Shown here: one piece after another, positions 25,583 to 33,721 of the stretch | How positions within the stretch are numbered: the first letter of the stretch is position 1 | Layout of the letters: each line of letters opens with the position of its first letter | Assembly: GCA_964059195.1 (NCBI GenBank) | Contig: CAXKWD010000006.1 | Span: 68,837,073-68,901,072, forward strand | Source: Ectobius pallidus | Lineage: Eukaryota > Arthropoda > Insecta > Blattodea > Ectobiidae | Direction of reading: 5' to 3' | DNA: 64,000 nt | Made by a program: the position numbers and the translations under genes | The notes under the pieces: generated by a model | The model's database searches: none | What the model was told of the DNA's origin: nothing | Seen by the model: the letters and a program-made list of their open reading frames with translations, nothing else

Positions 25583-26299
25583 CGCGGGTGATTCTTAAAG
25601 TAAGTTCGGTTAATTTTATTTAAGGAATACTACTTTATTTTTGGAACATTTATTACACACAAGTGGAAATAAAATCAATACATTATTTATCGATATAATT
25701 TTCGTTTACTTTCAGACATTATTTTGTCATGATGCTTCACAAGCTTTGAAATCCCCTCTGCGCAGAATTCTGCTGCCTGTGATTCTCCGACAGTAGACTT
25801 CAGAGTTGATTGCTCTACCTCGTTCCACGAAACCTACCAATAGTAGGCCTATACCTTGAAATATAGTTTCCATGACCTTTTATATTTTCGTCGAAAATAT
25901 AAGAGAATGGGACTGGCATGGAGTCACACCAACTCCACTTCGAAACCACAAAAACATCTCCAAACATGTTCAAGAAAAAGCTCATAGCAACTGTTTTTTT
26001 GGGACAAGCAAGGTGGACTTCATAGATGAGGCAAAACAATCAACTCTCCTTAACCAATAGAGGTTTAAATGTATATATATATATGTATTTTTTAAATCTA
26101 TCGTTGGACAATCACATGCTGCAAGGTTCATCGCAGAGGAGATATCAAAGCTTGTGAAGCGGTACGACAAATGTCTGAATGTAAATGGAAATAATGTCGT
26201 AAAATAATCTAAATGTTTTCTTTCCACTTTTTTTGCAATAAAAGTTAAAGAAAAGTATCAGTCCTTAAAAAACCGAACTTACTTTTCGAATCACACTCG
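25583..26299 (+). mobile_element. mariner-family element, deleted and decayed (717 bp)
   Basis: TIRs of about 30 bp (left CGCGGGTGATTCTTAAAGTAAG; right, as reverse complement, CGAGTGTGATTCGAAAAGTAAG) are flanked by TA dinucleotides (25581-25582 and 26300-26301), the Tc1/mariner target site. Inside, broken frames look like mariner transposase: a block with 'WHGVTPTPLRN' and 'ISKH' at about 25910-25970, and a C-terminus with 'EEISKLVKRYDKCLNVNGN' at about 26131-26187. The left end carries the same C-terminal coding segment in reverse (about 25690-25770), so the relic joins two inverted 3' ends. It cannot encode a working enzyme. Confidence 0.82.
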
Positions 26300-26458
26300 T
26301 AGAAAGATAAATTTTGTATACAGATAAAAACAAAATCGAAAATGATTTGTTACTCAGCAATCGTACATACCATAAAATGCACATGCGACAGAATGTCGAG
26401 GTCAACATAACCATCAACACAAAATATTCAAGGAACCTTTTATTTGGTTGTCATTTTA

Positions 26459-26698
26459 GGGGGACATACAGCTTTCGATGAAATTCATTGGTGAGAAATA
26501 TGTGAATTTCATTATTTTTTTCTCAGCAATGAATTGATCTACAGTCTAGCAATCTGACATACTCTTTATTGATTATTTCTACAATTGCATACTATTTTCA
26601 AAATTAATCAAACTGTTACAGTTACGGGTAGTTATCGTTTGAAAATGACTACCACGTTTCATGCACTGAACAGCCATTTCCCTGATAACTTCCACAAA
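26459..26698. mobile_element. left arm (outer part) of a TIR element that hosts the Polinton
   Basis: It begins GGGGGACATACAGCTTTCGAT and runs to CCCTGATAA. It is the reverse complement of 44930-45161, at roughly 90% identity by eye. The arm resumes at 43391 after the two nested insertions (CACAAGTCAACA...) and pairs on to about 43475. TTTA stands just outside both ends (26455-26458 and 45162-45165), suggesting a 4-bp target duplication. Without the insertions the element would be about 2.0 kb. The superfamily is not assigned. Confidence 0.82.
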
Positions 26699-26945
26699 TA
26701 TAGATATTTCTGAGTGATTATTTTTCTGTGTGTTTGTTAATATAATGTGAACAACATAGTCCAGGATCTTTGAAATATCTTTAGTATAAGTATTTTTTAA
26801 ATCATTTTTTTTATAAATTTTTTTCGTTAAATTATATATATTTAAAAAAAATACTTATACTGAAGATATTTCAAAGATCCTAGATTAAGTTGTTCACATG
26901 ATATTAACAAACACACAGAAAAATAATCATTCAGAAATATATATT
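26699..26945. mobile_element. hairpin MITE, split by the Polinton (remaining 10 bp at 43381-43390)
   Basis: The left arm CTTCCACAAATATAGATATTTCTGAGTG... (26699-26805) is the reverse complement of the right arm (26840-26945), which ends in ...CAGAAATATATATT. The last bases of the right arm, TTTGTGGAAG, lie beyond the Polinton at 43381-43390. Joined length is about 257 bp. Flanks are TAA (26696-26698) and TTA (43391-43393), a possible 3-bp target site. The matching arm of the outer element (near 44936) lacks this insert, so it gives the empty site. Confidence 0.85.
26940..26945. repeat. Polinton target-site duplication, left (TATATT)
   Basis: TATATT immediately precedes AGTAGTATAGGG. The identical 6-mer follows the other end at 43375-43380. 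Six bases is the standard Polinton duplication. Confidence 0.95.
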
Positions 26946-26992
26946 AGTAGTATAGGGCAAGGTATGGCGGTGTAGGGGAAATGGGGTGGGGG

Positions 26993-27008
26993 GTGATGAC
27001 GTCATCAC
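26993..27008. promoter_or_regulatory. 16-bp palindrome with CRE/ATF core (left TIR)
   Basis: GTGATGACGTCATCAC is a perfect palindrome whose centre TGACGTCA is the consensus CREB/ATF site. It lies 48 bp from the element tip and just outside the 28-bp array. The mirror copy is at 43312-43327. Binding is inferred from the motif only. Confidence 0.6.
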
Positions 27009-27017
27009 TTCCCCTCC

Positions 27018-27308
27018 AAGATGGCGGCACTTCCGGTTCCGGAACAAGATGGCGGCACTTCCGGTTCCGGAACAAGATGGCGGCACTTCCGGTTCCGGAA
27101 CAAGATGGCGGCACTTCCGGTTCCGGAACAAGATGGCGGCACTTCCGGTTCCGGAACAAGATGGCGGTACTTCCTGTTCCGGAACAAGATGGCTGTACTT
27201 CCTGTTCCGGAACAAGTTGGCGGCACTTCCTGTTCCGGAACAAGTTGGCGGCACTTCCTGTTCCGGAACAAGTTGGCGGCACTTCCTGTTCCGGAACAAG
27301 ATGGCGGC
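27018..27308 (+). repeat. 28-bp tandem array (10 units plus a partial), left TIR
   Basis: The unit is AAGATGGCGGCACTTCCGG followed by TTCCGGAAC. Units 1-5 are uniform. Units 6-10 carry TTCCTG in place of TTCCGG, and units 8-10 read AAGTTGGCGGC. Each unit contains AAGATGGCGGC (YY1 consensus core) and ACTTCCGG (ETS/GABP core), plus the palindrome TTCCGGAA. A 28-bp unit is not a multiple of three, so all frames stay open and produce spurious repetitive ORFs. Confidence 0.92.
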
Positions 27309-27392
27309 TATCGCGAAATTCAAATTAGAAAATGCAAGAGCTGGCGCCAAATTCAAATTAATTTTATATTTATATTTATTTAATAAAATCTT

Positions 27393-27466
27393 GTCATAGA
27401 GGTGGACTCGAACCTTTCAAGTTGTCATTACCAAGTACATGCGTTTAACCGCATGACCACGCTGAC
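27393..27466 (-). ncRNA. tRNA-like segment in left TIR
   Basis: On the minus strand this 74-nt segment runs GTCAGCG...CTATGAC (five of seven end pairs possible). It has a perfect Pol III B box, GGTTCGAGTCC, and only a loose A-box-like region. No good anticodon arm can be drawn, so it is not a working tRNA. It may be an internal Pol III promoter or a captured tRNA/SINE piece. Confidence 0.45.
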
Positions 27467-27544
27467 AATCGATGATTCAACCCCAAACATTGTCTGATAT
27501 ATAATTCAGTGACGTCATGGTTATTTGATATTGTACTTTCATAG

Positions 27545-27848
27545 TTGATTACTAGATGGAGGTTGTGTAGCATGGTTATTCAATCTTGTACTTTAATAAT
27601 TGTTTACTAGATGGAGGATTTGTAACATACCGCTAGATGTCGGTTGTGATATAAGATGGCGGCTAGCGCCAAATTCAAAATTCGAAAATGCAAGAGTTGA
27701 TTACTAGATGGAGGTTGTGTAGCATGGTTATTCAATCTTGTACTTTAATAATTGTTTACTAGATGGAGGATTTGTAACATACCGCTAGATGTCGGTTGTG
27801 ATATAAGATGGCGGCTAGCGCCAAATTCAAAATTAGAAAATGCAAGAG
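27545..27848. repeat. 152-bp direct duplication inside the left TIR
   Basis: Copies at 27545-27696 and 27697-27848 begin TTGATTACTAGATGGAGG and end AAAATGCAAGAG. The only difference noticed is ATTCGAAAATG against ATTAGAAAATG. The right TIR has one copy, so the change happened on one side only. Confidence 0.88.
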
Positions 27849-27866
27849 TGTGCTAAGTCAAAATTT

Positions 27867-28431
27867 TGTATTTAATGCAAGAGCGATCTAAGTCGAAATT
27901 TTATTTAAAAAAAAAAATAGCATGATATTTGAAAATATAAAAATAGTGGAAGTTTTGAAAATGGCTAGGGCGGGATATATGAATTTTGTATTTTTCAAAC
28001 TTGGTGGAAATTCTAGAAAGACACACTATGATGGTATGGTTACAAGATGCCGGATTGGGAGGGATATATGAAATATGTATTTTTAAAGTGAGGGAGGAAG
28101 ATGACGACAAACACAGGGAACAGGACTAAGTGGAAGGATACTACTACTATTGTATTATTTACACATCTTTCCTTTGTTTTTTCTTTCTTTCTTTCTAGTA
28201 AAATGAAACTTGTAAGGATCTATGAGGAAGGTTTTAGGCTTATTGAAAAACGGCACATTATTATATTAATATTAATGTCTCGTTTTTTTTTGTAAATAAT
28301 TACAAACGTATTCCATTAAGAATAGATCATGGATATTTATTCACAAATATGTACATCAAAAACATATTAATATTAACACAAAAAAAAAAATAATATCCTC
28401 TCTATTTTATCTAAATGAGCACTGTAATGTT
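27867..28431. other. Polinton non-coding interval, left TIR to first gene
   Basis: There is no supported gene. It contains AT-rich sequence that would be 3' flank of the spliced minus-strand gene. The plus-strand frame at 28101-28295 shows no recognisable pattern. Confidence 0.5.
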
Positions 28432-29779
28432 CTACAACATGACCAGACCTTGATTGTTTATCTCGTCTGTTACAGAGTCATATAAACCTAAATTTTCCCA
28501 AGATGAGGGAACAGATTGCTTGTTTACAAGTTTCGATATGTCGTTCTGCATTATAACGTACTTTGACATAATGTTTGTGATGATGTTAGTGTGTATAGAG
28601 AGAAAATTAATTTCGTTGCACTTTAAAACAATACATGTCTTCTCGTACTGAATACAGCACTGTTTAAAATTCTTAGCCAGTCTTAGTTTAAACTTTTCTT
28701 CAATAAACTGGTATGGTTTACCGTTACACATATGTTCAATTAGTTTAGGTAAGTGTAATAGGAATGAACTCAATAGGTAGGGTGAAAACACAACACACGC
28801 TCCGAATGAGTTTCCTATTTCCGCACAAGCACTGTAGTTCAGCGATGTGTAGAAGCCGAAACTTAGATATCTGTCCTTTTTTCGGTTGAGGAAATAAATC
28901 CTACGAGCCAGTATAGAAGGAACCACTCCTGCTTGCTGTACAAACGTGTCGCCGGTTGTTTTTAGAGCTTCCTCTAGAAGTTTCTCCAAGTCTATCACCT
29001 CCTCCGTAGACGGGGTGGTTTTCCGATAGCTCTTTGTACGAGGGTCTCGCCTCGAAGGTTTATTCTGAAATCATACAAAAACACAAACACATTAGAAAAT
29101 CTATTCACGATACGTGTATACATGTTATGATATCTTATTTCTATCAATCAGTTCTATACTTACTTCTCTTGCAAGAGTTTTGCTCCCATCTCCATTAGGT
29201 GTAGACATCATGATTCCAGGAGCTTGCTCTACAAAAGTGTCGAAGACTGTGTTTTGCACTTCCTCTAGAAGTTTCTCCAAGTCTATCACCTCATCCGTAG
29301 ATGGAATGGTGTTCCGATACCTCTTGGTAGGAGGGTCACGCCTCGAAGGTTTATTCTGAAATCATACAAAAAACACAAACACCTTAGAAAATCTATTCAC
29401 GCTACGTGTATACATGTTAGGACAACTTTTTTTGTATCAATCACTTCTATACTTACTTCTCTTGCAAGAGTTTTGCTCCCTTCTCCAATTCCTGGAACAT
29501 GCTCCTCAAAAGTGTCGATGGAGGTGTTTTGCGCTTCCTCTAGAAGTTTCTCCAGGTCAATCACCTCCTCCGTAGATAGGGTGCTTTCCCTATTCCTCTT
29601 ACTGCGAGGGTCACGCCTTGAAGATTTATTCTGAAATCATACAAAAAAAAACAAACACCTTAGAAAATCTATTCATGATACGTGTATGCATGTTATGACA
29701 ACTTCTTTGCATCCATCAGATCTATACTTACTTTTCTTGCAAACGTTTGGCTCCCCTCTCCATTAGGTGTAGACATCAT
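28432..29779 (-). CDS. Polinton spliced gene with duplicated exons, unknown function (348 aa predicted)
   Basis: The long 3' exon has no ATG near its start, so splicing is needed. Proposed exons are 29732-29779 (ATG at 29777-29779, 16 codons), 29457-29630 (58), 29164-29355 (64) and 28432-29064 (210 plus stop). Introns are 101, 101 and 99 bp. All three use the donor GTAAGTATAG and an acceptor ending TGATTTCAG, and all are phase 0. Exons 2, 3 and the start of exon 4 are copies of one module ('RRDPR', then 'EVIDLEKLLEEA', then 'DTF'). Exon 3 ends with the same MMSTPNG-type stretch that forms exon 1, so a whole exon-plus-intron cassette was duplicated. The C-terminal ~155 residues form a Cys-containing globular-looking domain ('SFGFYTSLNYSACAEIG'). 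I cannot name the family. It is the last gene in the minus-strand series, after the protease. Confidence 0.75.
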
Positions 29780-29843
29780 GATTCAACGACTGTACGCTCT
29801 ATTCTGACGTTACACCATGACCTCGTCTCGTATCATTCTGAAA

Positions 29844-30419
29844 TTAGACAAAAGTAACTGTATTACTATCACGTGATCTAACGGTACTAGCATTAGTAGC
29901 AAAACAAGATACCGTTAACAATAATGACTCACGGTGTGAATGTCCGGGAAGACATCTCTGACCTCCTTTCGTTCCACACAAAGTTCCCCAGGATTTACGG
30001 AAGAGGCGTACAACTTCTCTGTCAGGAGTTGTTGCTGTGTTGAAGAGATTCACAAACTCTTGCATGTTATAACCTCTATCCATGTAGTAGATGAACAGGC
30101 AACTATACTGTCCGCAGACAGACGTTGTCAGCCCTTGCAGTCTCAGAGTGTTGTATGACCAGTTTATTGAATTTTGACAAATAAATTTTGTTATCCTCGG
30201 AATGAGAGGTGGTAGTCCAAATGAATCAAAGTAATAAGCAAAATTTTGATTTTTAAAATACACGGCAACCCAATGTGAACCAGGTGAACAATGAGGGTCT
30301 AGATTAATGATGTAAGATTTAGGTTTCTTTGTTACTCTATGGGGTAGTAAATCGCTAGGATAAACTCCATCAAAAGTCTGAACATTACGAAGTGCATGGT
30401 TTATTTGAATGGTGTTCAT
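29844..30419 (-). CDS. adenain-type cysteine protease (Polinton PRO)
   Basis: A Ulp1/adenain-fold protease that in Polintons and adenoviruses matures capsid proteins. The catalytic set is visible: His49 in 'GSHWVAVYF', Asp65 in 'YYFDSFG', Gln95 and Cys102 in 'LQGLTTSVCGQYSC'. The Gln-Cys spacing of seven equals that of adenovirus protease. As an unspliced frame it is 191 aa, but the last ~35 residues look non-coding. A donor CC|GTGAGT at 29932 and an acceptor TAATTTCAG ending at 29838 would remove a 95-bp intron and stop the protein one codon later, at about 162 aa. That size of intron matches those in the next gene. It lies 6 bp after the major capsid gene. Confidence 0.9.
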   Translation of the reverse strand: MNTIQINHALRNVQTFDGVYPSDLLPHRVTKKPKSYIINLDPHCSPGSHWVAVYFKNQNFAYYFDSFGLPPLIPRITKFICQNSINWSYNTLRLQGLTTSVCGQYSCLFIYYMDRGYNMQEFVNLFNTATTPDREVVRLFRKSWGTLCGTKGGQRCLPGHSHRESLLLTVSCFATNASTVRSRDSNTVTFV

Positions 30420-30425
30420 TTTTTC

Positions 30426-31745
30426 TTAGTAATCTGTCATTACTTTTCTATCTTTAGTAATTTCAATACTGTTATCGTATTCCGAATAGAGAATACAGGT
30501 AACGGCTTGTACTAATTCTGTGTCAAATTTTGCTTCTATTCTAATGTTACCGTTATTCGGTAAACTTCTATGACCATGCGAAGCAGAGGCATCAGGAGTT
30601 AGATCATACATTAACATGAAGAACCCATTTATATACATGTCGTGAGTGATTTGCATACCGCTATTGCTGTGATGGATCCCTGAACCTTTAAAAAGAGTAT
30701 CATAAGCTAGTGTTGTAGTCTTTTCATGATCTGTAGAAATGCTTAACCCTTCTGAAGGAATCTGTTGACCATTAATATACATGGCAAAAGAATTCAAAGC
30801 AAAATGATGAAACTCGTACGGATTGGAATCCACTGAGCCTGAGAAAGCCGAATTTTTCACCATTGAAAAGAGGAGTCTTTTGGGTAGAGTACCAATGTAA
30901 GCATTATCGATAGAAATCGATCTAGATCCCGAACTAAATGTGAATGTTTTCAAATCCACTCTAGTGATGGGATAGTGGGCATTATGACCTTTTTCCAATG
31001 CTTTAACATGTGCTAACAGAATACTAGGTGAAGGTTTGATTTTCCTCACATACAGACCTACGTCAAGAAACTTAAAGAAAACTTTAGAGTCTTTGTCCTC
31101 ACCTAAAAGATAAAACTCTCTCTTTGATTTCGTAAGACGTATCTGCATGTTTACACCTGGCAACAGAAGTTTCGCTAGATTGAAAATATCGCCATGTACT
31201 TTACCAATCATGACTATTGGCTTAGATTTCTTAGATTTTTCATATCTTTCTAACCAACCGGTGTTTTTAGCGTTTGCTCCTAATGTTCCGTTTAGTGCAA
31301 GTTCTTTAGGATCAGTCAAACCTTCGATAGCTTTATCTAGATACCAAAACGAGTTAGTCAGATGAGTTTTTGAGGCATCTTCTCCATATGCAAAGAGTGT
31401 TTCAAAATACGATCTGTAATTATACAAATCTTCAGAGGAGGTGATTGATGTTCCATTTAAAGAAACGCTGCACTGCTGGAAGAGCGAATGAAGTAGATTG
31501 TTTACTCCTGTAACCTTATCGGTATCGGTTAACTCTTTCCCATCGTTTTTAACGAATTGTCCTTTCACCATGACCTGTACGTTTAAATCAATATAGTGTT
31601 CATTATCTGCAGGAACTATGATTTCGAGAACATTTTGATCAACTGGAGTAATGGGTTTACATAACGTAGTAACATTCCCCAACACGGCTGCCTGAATAGG
31701 AGCTTTATCGAAGACGTCAAACTCTGACTTTGTTAGGGCAAGCAT
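30426..31745 (-). CDS. major capsid protein, double jelly-roll (Polinton PY)
   Basis: A 439-residue protein in the position and size range of the Polinton major capsid protein. It has the recognisable stretch 'NNLLHSLFQQCSVSLNG' followed by 'DLYNYRSYFETLFAYG' near residues 85-120, which I associate with this family. It is Ser/Thr/Asn-rich and beta-strand-like, with no signal peptide or membrane segment. It would form the hexons of an icosahedral virion. The start follows the stop of the small basic gene by 14 bp. The frame is intact. The double jelly-roll fold is a family inference, not visible in the sequence. Confidence 0.85.
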   Translation of the reverse strand: MLALTKSEFDVFDKAPIQAAVLGNVTTLCKPITPVDQNVLEIIVPADNEHYIDLNVQVMVKGQFVKNDGKELTDTDKVTGVNNLLHSLFQQCSVSLNGTSITSSEDLYNYRSYFETLFAYGEDASKTHLTNSFWYLDKAIEGLTDPKELALNGTLGANAKNTGWLERYEKSKKSKPIVMIGKVHGDIFNLAKLLLPGVNMQIRLTKSKREFYLLGEDKDSKVFFKFLDVGLYVRKIKPSPSILLAHVKALEKGHNAHYPITRVDLKTFTFSSGSRSISIDNAYIGTLPKRLLFSMVKNSAFSGSVDSNPYEFHHFALNSFAMYINGQQIPSEGLSISTDHEKTTTLAYDTLFKGSGIHHSNSGMQITHDMYINGFFMLMYDLTPDASASHGHRSLPNNGNIRIEAKFDTELVQAVTCILYSEYDNSIEITKDRKVMTDY

Positions 31746-31759
31746 CTCGACACGACTGA

Positions 31760-32152
31760 CTACTTTCTTCTCTTTACACTACTAAATATATCTCTTATTT
31801 CAGTTTTCGTCTTCTTTTTCGATGAACGTTTCCTCTTTCTACCGTTACCCTGCATTTTGTTCACAAGTTTCTTAGTTGACTCGTTTACTCTGTTTGCGAC
31901 AATGTCTTTTACTTTTTCACCTTTCTTCCTAGATACTATATCGGATAAGATATTTGCACCAGCCGAGAGACTTTCACGACCTAATGCTTTAGCTCCCGAA
32001 AAGAGAACGGGTTTTATCATTCTAAACAGTCCACCCAGGAAACTACCTAGACCTCCACCCTGTTGAACATAAGGGCTGCCGGTGTAGAAAGGGCCTAGAT
32101 TGTTAAGACGCCCTCCTGACTGATTGACGTAGTAAGCGGTGAGCGGATCCAT
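31760..32152 (-). CDS. small basic Polinton protein, PW-like
   Basis: A start at 32152 ('MDPLTAYYVNQSGG') is chosen over the upstream ATG at 32203, because it avoids overlap with the preceding gene and gives the conserved-looking N-terminus. It makes 130 aa. An N-terminal Gly-rich part ('QQGGGLGSFLGGLFRMI') could form an amphipathic, membrane-active helix. The C-terminus is a highly basic Lys/Arg tail ('GNGRKRKRSSKKKTK'). Size, charge and position between the capsid genes fit the Polinton PW protein, compared in the literature with adenovirus core or pVI-type proteins. The role is inferred. Confidence 0.7.
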   Translation of the reverse strand: MDPLTAYYVNQSGGRLNNLGPFYTGSPYVQQGGGLGSFLGGLFRMIKPVLFSGAKALGRESLSAGANILSDIVSRKKGEKVKDIVANRVNESTKKLVNKMQGNGRKRKRSSKKKTKTEIRDIFSSVKRRK

Positions 32153-32162
32153 CGCAACTGAG

Positions 32163-32642
32163 TCAGAAACTAGTTTGTTTTCTCTTTTTAAAATGTAAAA
32201 CAAGCGTAGTAGGTTTAGTGCTATCTACTAATTTAGCTAGAGCACCTAACTTTGTTGTCAGCTCTATACCTATCACCTGAAATTCTGTACTTTCAACGGG
32301 ATGGTAGTAAACTATCGGAAACACATGGTATGACTGAGGAAATTGAATAATTCTAAGAAGTTTCACATACGAATCTCCTACAAGTTGAGGTTTCATTATA
32401 TTACAATATATAAATACAAGTTCTTTCTTTGTAGTACATGTTGTTAGATTGATTTTTGCACCTTCCGTTTCTGATAAAATTCCTTGAGAATAACTAATTT
32501 CACATAATCCCACCTCCCACTGATCCCTCTCTAATTTTAGGACTTGTGCTAGTTGCACTTGAAAACTAGCTAGAGTATTGGTAGGAAATGTTTTGTACGA
32601 CGCATCACTGAGTAGAGTAATATAAAAATCTTCGTTCATCAT
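32163..32642 (-). CDS. minor capsid (penton-like, single jelly-roll) protein, PX
   Basis: A 159-aa protein starting 'MMNEDFYITLLSDAS', with 'FPTNTLASFQVQL' and 'WEVGLCEISY' in the first ~50 residues, the pattern seen at the N-terminus of Polinton minor capsid proteins. It would form the five-fold vertex. The start codon overlaps the integrase stop by 4 bp. The protein ends with a basic stretch ('HFKKRKQTSF'). The frame is intact. Confidence 0.82.
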   Translation of the reverse strand: MMNEDFYITLLSDASYKTFPTNTLASFQVQLAQVLKLERDQWEVGLCEISYSQGILSETEGAKINLTTCTTKKELVFIYCNIMKPQLVGDSYVKLLRIIQFPQSYHVFPIVYYHPVESTEFQVIGIELTTKLGALAKLVDSTKPTTLVLHFKKRKQTSF

Positions 32643-33721
32643 ACTAAGTCTTTATCTTTAACCCAAGAATCAAAGTCCTGACCATAACCTCTCCACCGTA
32701 CGAGATGTTCTTTACTGCCTCTTACCGTACGTGTGCGTAGAATTTTATCTATTTTGTAAGCAGTGTCCTTGTTTATAGTTACAGGCGTGAGTTCATAACT
32801 ATAAAACTGACCCAAAATAGGAGTGTTCCTAAGATCTTCGAGTTCGTATACAGGTTGAGGTGAATGTTTGATTACTTTAACGATTCTGAATATTTCCGTG
32901 GAATAGTTTTGTTCGAAACCCTTATCGAATTTCATCTTCTCTTTACCTATTCTAACAGTCTGCCCTACATTGAAACGTACGGGTCTAGGTTTCACACGGA
33001 GCTGTTTGTTTCTCATACGTTTCCATATTTTCAAGACGTCCCTATCGGTAACCTTACTAGGAGCCATTCCTGTACTGCTATGTACAGAATCGTTGTATCC
33101 TGCCACAAATCTATCCAACACGTCTAAATACTTGTAACTGTTCTTGAAAGTAAAATACTTGTACATTTTAGTTTTTAAAGTGCGATTGAGGCGTTCAACT
33201 ATCGAACATTTAACATCAGGGTTGTTGGAAACGCGATACTCTATGTTCTCTTTCTTTAAAAAGTCTTGAAACGTTTTGTTTAGAAACTCTTTACCCTTAT
33301 CTGTTCTCACTACTATAGGATTTCTATTCGATTTCTCCAACACTGACTCGAATGCTTTTTTCACCTCGGTACCTGTCTTAGATTTTAGAGGTACAACCCA
33401 GGCGTATTTGGAAAACACGTCAATAGCTACAAGTAAATATCGTATGTTGTCATTATGTTTCGAAATGTTTTGCACATCAGCTAGATCAAGTTCAAACATG
33501 TCGTAAATGTTGTTTACCGAATAAGGATTTCTTGGAAACTTTCTCCTAATAGGTTTATGTAAACTGTAAACATCTTGTGCAATCAACCATTCCTCTATAT
33601 TCTTATCTGTAACGGTACTTGCTCGTGAAAGTTTGCCTAGAGTGGAAAAACCCGTAGGTTCTCCAGGATTGTAATAGAGGTCACGTAATCTGTTCATCTT
33701 CTCTGATTGTAAGAACTCCAA
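32639..33721 (-). CDS. retroviral-type integrase with C-terminal chromodomain (Polinton INT)
   Basis: A 360-aa protein with the rve catalytic core. Asp79 lies in 'FELDLADV', Asp141 in 'VRTDKGKEF' and Glu176 in 'SIVERLNRTLK', giving a D,D-34-E spacing. The 'YNDSVHSSTGMAPSKV' block follows. The last ~40 residues are chromodomain-like ('HLVRWRGYGQDFDSWVKDKDLV') and could tether integration to modified chromatin. It would join the element ends to target DNA with 6-bp staggered cuts, matching the TATATT duplication seen. The catalytic residues are all present. It overlaps the preceding gene by 28 bp and the following one by 4 bp. Confidence 0.95.
   Translation of the reverse strand: MEFLQSEKMNRLRDLYYNPGEPTGFSTLGKLSRASTVTDKNIEEWLIAQDVYSLHKPIRRKFPRNPYSVNNIYDMFELDLADVQNISKHNDNIRYLLVAIDVFSKYAWVVPLKSKTGTEVKKAFESVLEKSNRNPIVVRTDKGKEFLNKTFQDFLKKENIEYRVSNNPDVKCSIVERLNRTLKTKMYKYFTFKNSYKYLDVLDRFVAGYNDSVHSSTGMAPSKVTDRDVLKIWKRMRNKQLRVKPRPVRFNVGQTVRIGKEKMKFDKGFEQNYSTEIFRIVKVIKHSPQPVYELEDLRNTPILGQFYSYELTPVTINKDTAYKIDKILRTRTVRGSKEHLVRWRGYGQDFDSWVKDKDLV

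Larger units (their letters stand above)
26946..27866. repeat. Polinton left terminal inverted repeat (921 bp)
   Basis: Reverse-complement match to 42608-43374. The first ~470 bp look identical, and the rest differs by a few single-base changes. The left TIR is longer because a 152-bp block (27545-27696) is directly repeated at 27697-27848. It carries, from the tip inward: a 16-bp palindrome with a CRE, a 28-bp tandem array, a tRNA-like segment, and a second CRE (27510-27517). Confidence 0.93.

Noticed and set aside
27018..27308. CRISPR-like array of 28-bp repeats
   Set aside because: The repeats are directly adjacent without spacers, lie in an insect Polinton TIR, and are mirrored at the other end.
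26931..27399. Several overlapping 88-141-codon frames on both strands with 'PVPEQDGGTSGSGTRW'-type repeats
   Set aside because: They arise because the 28-bp repeat lacks stops in several frames. The same peptides appear in all three phases and again in the inverse TIR. They are not proteins.
28432..28998. Unspliced 188-aa protein starting at 28998
   Set aside because: The codon at 28998 is GTG, not ATG, and similarity to the upstream modules continues 5' of it. The spliced model explains the sequence better.
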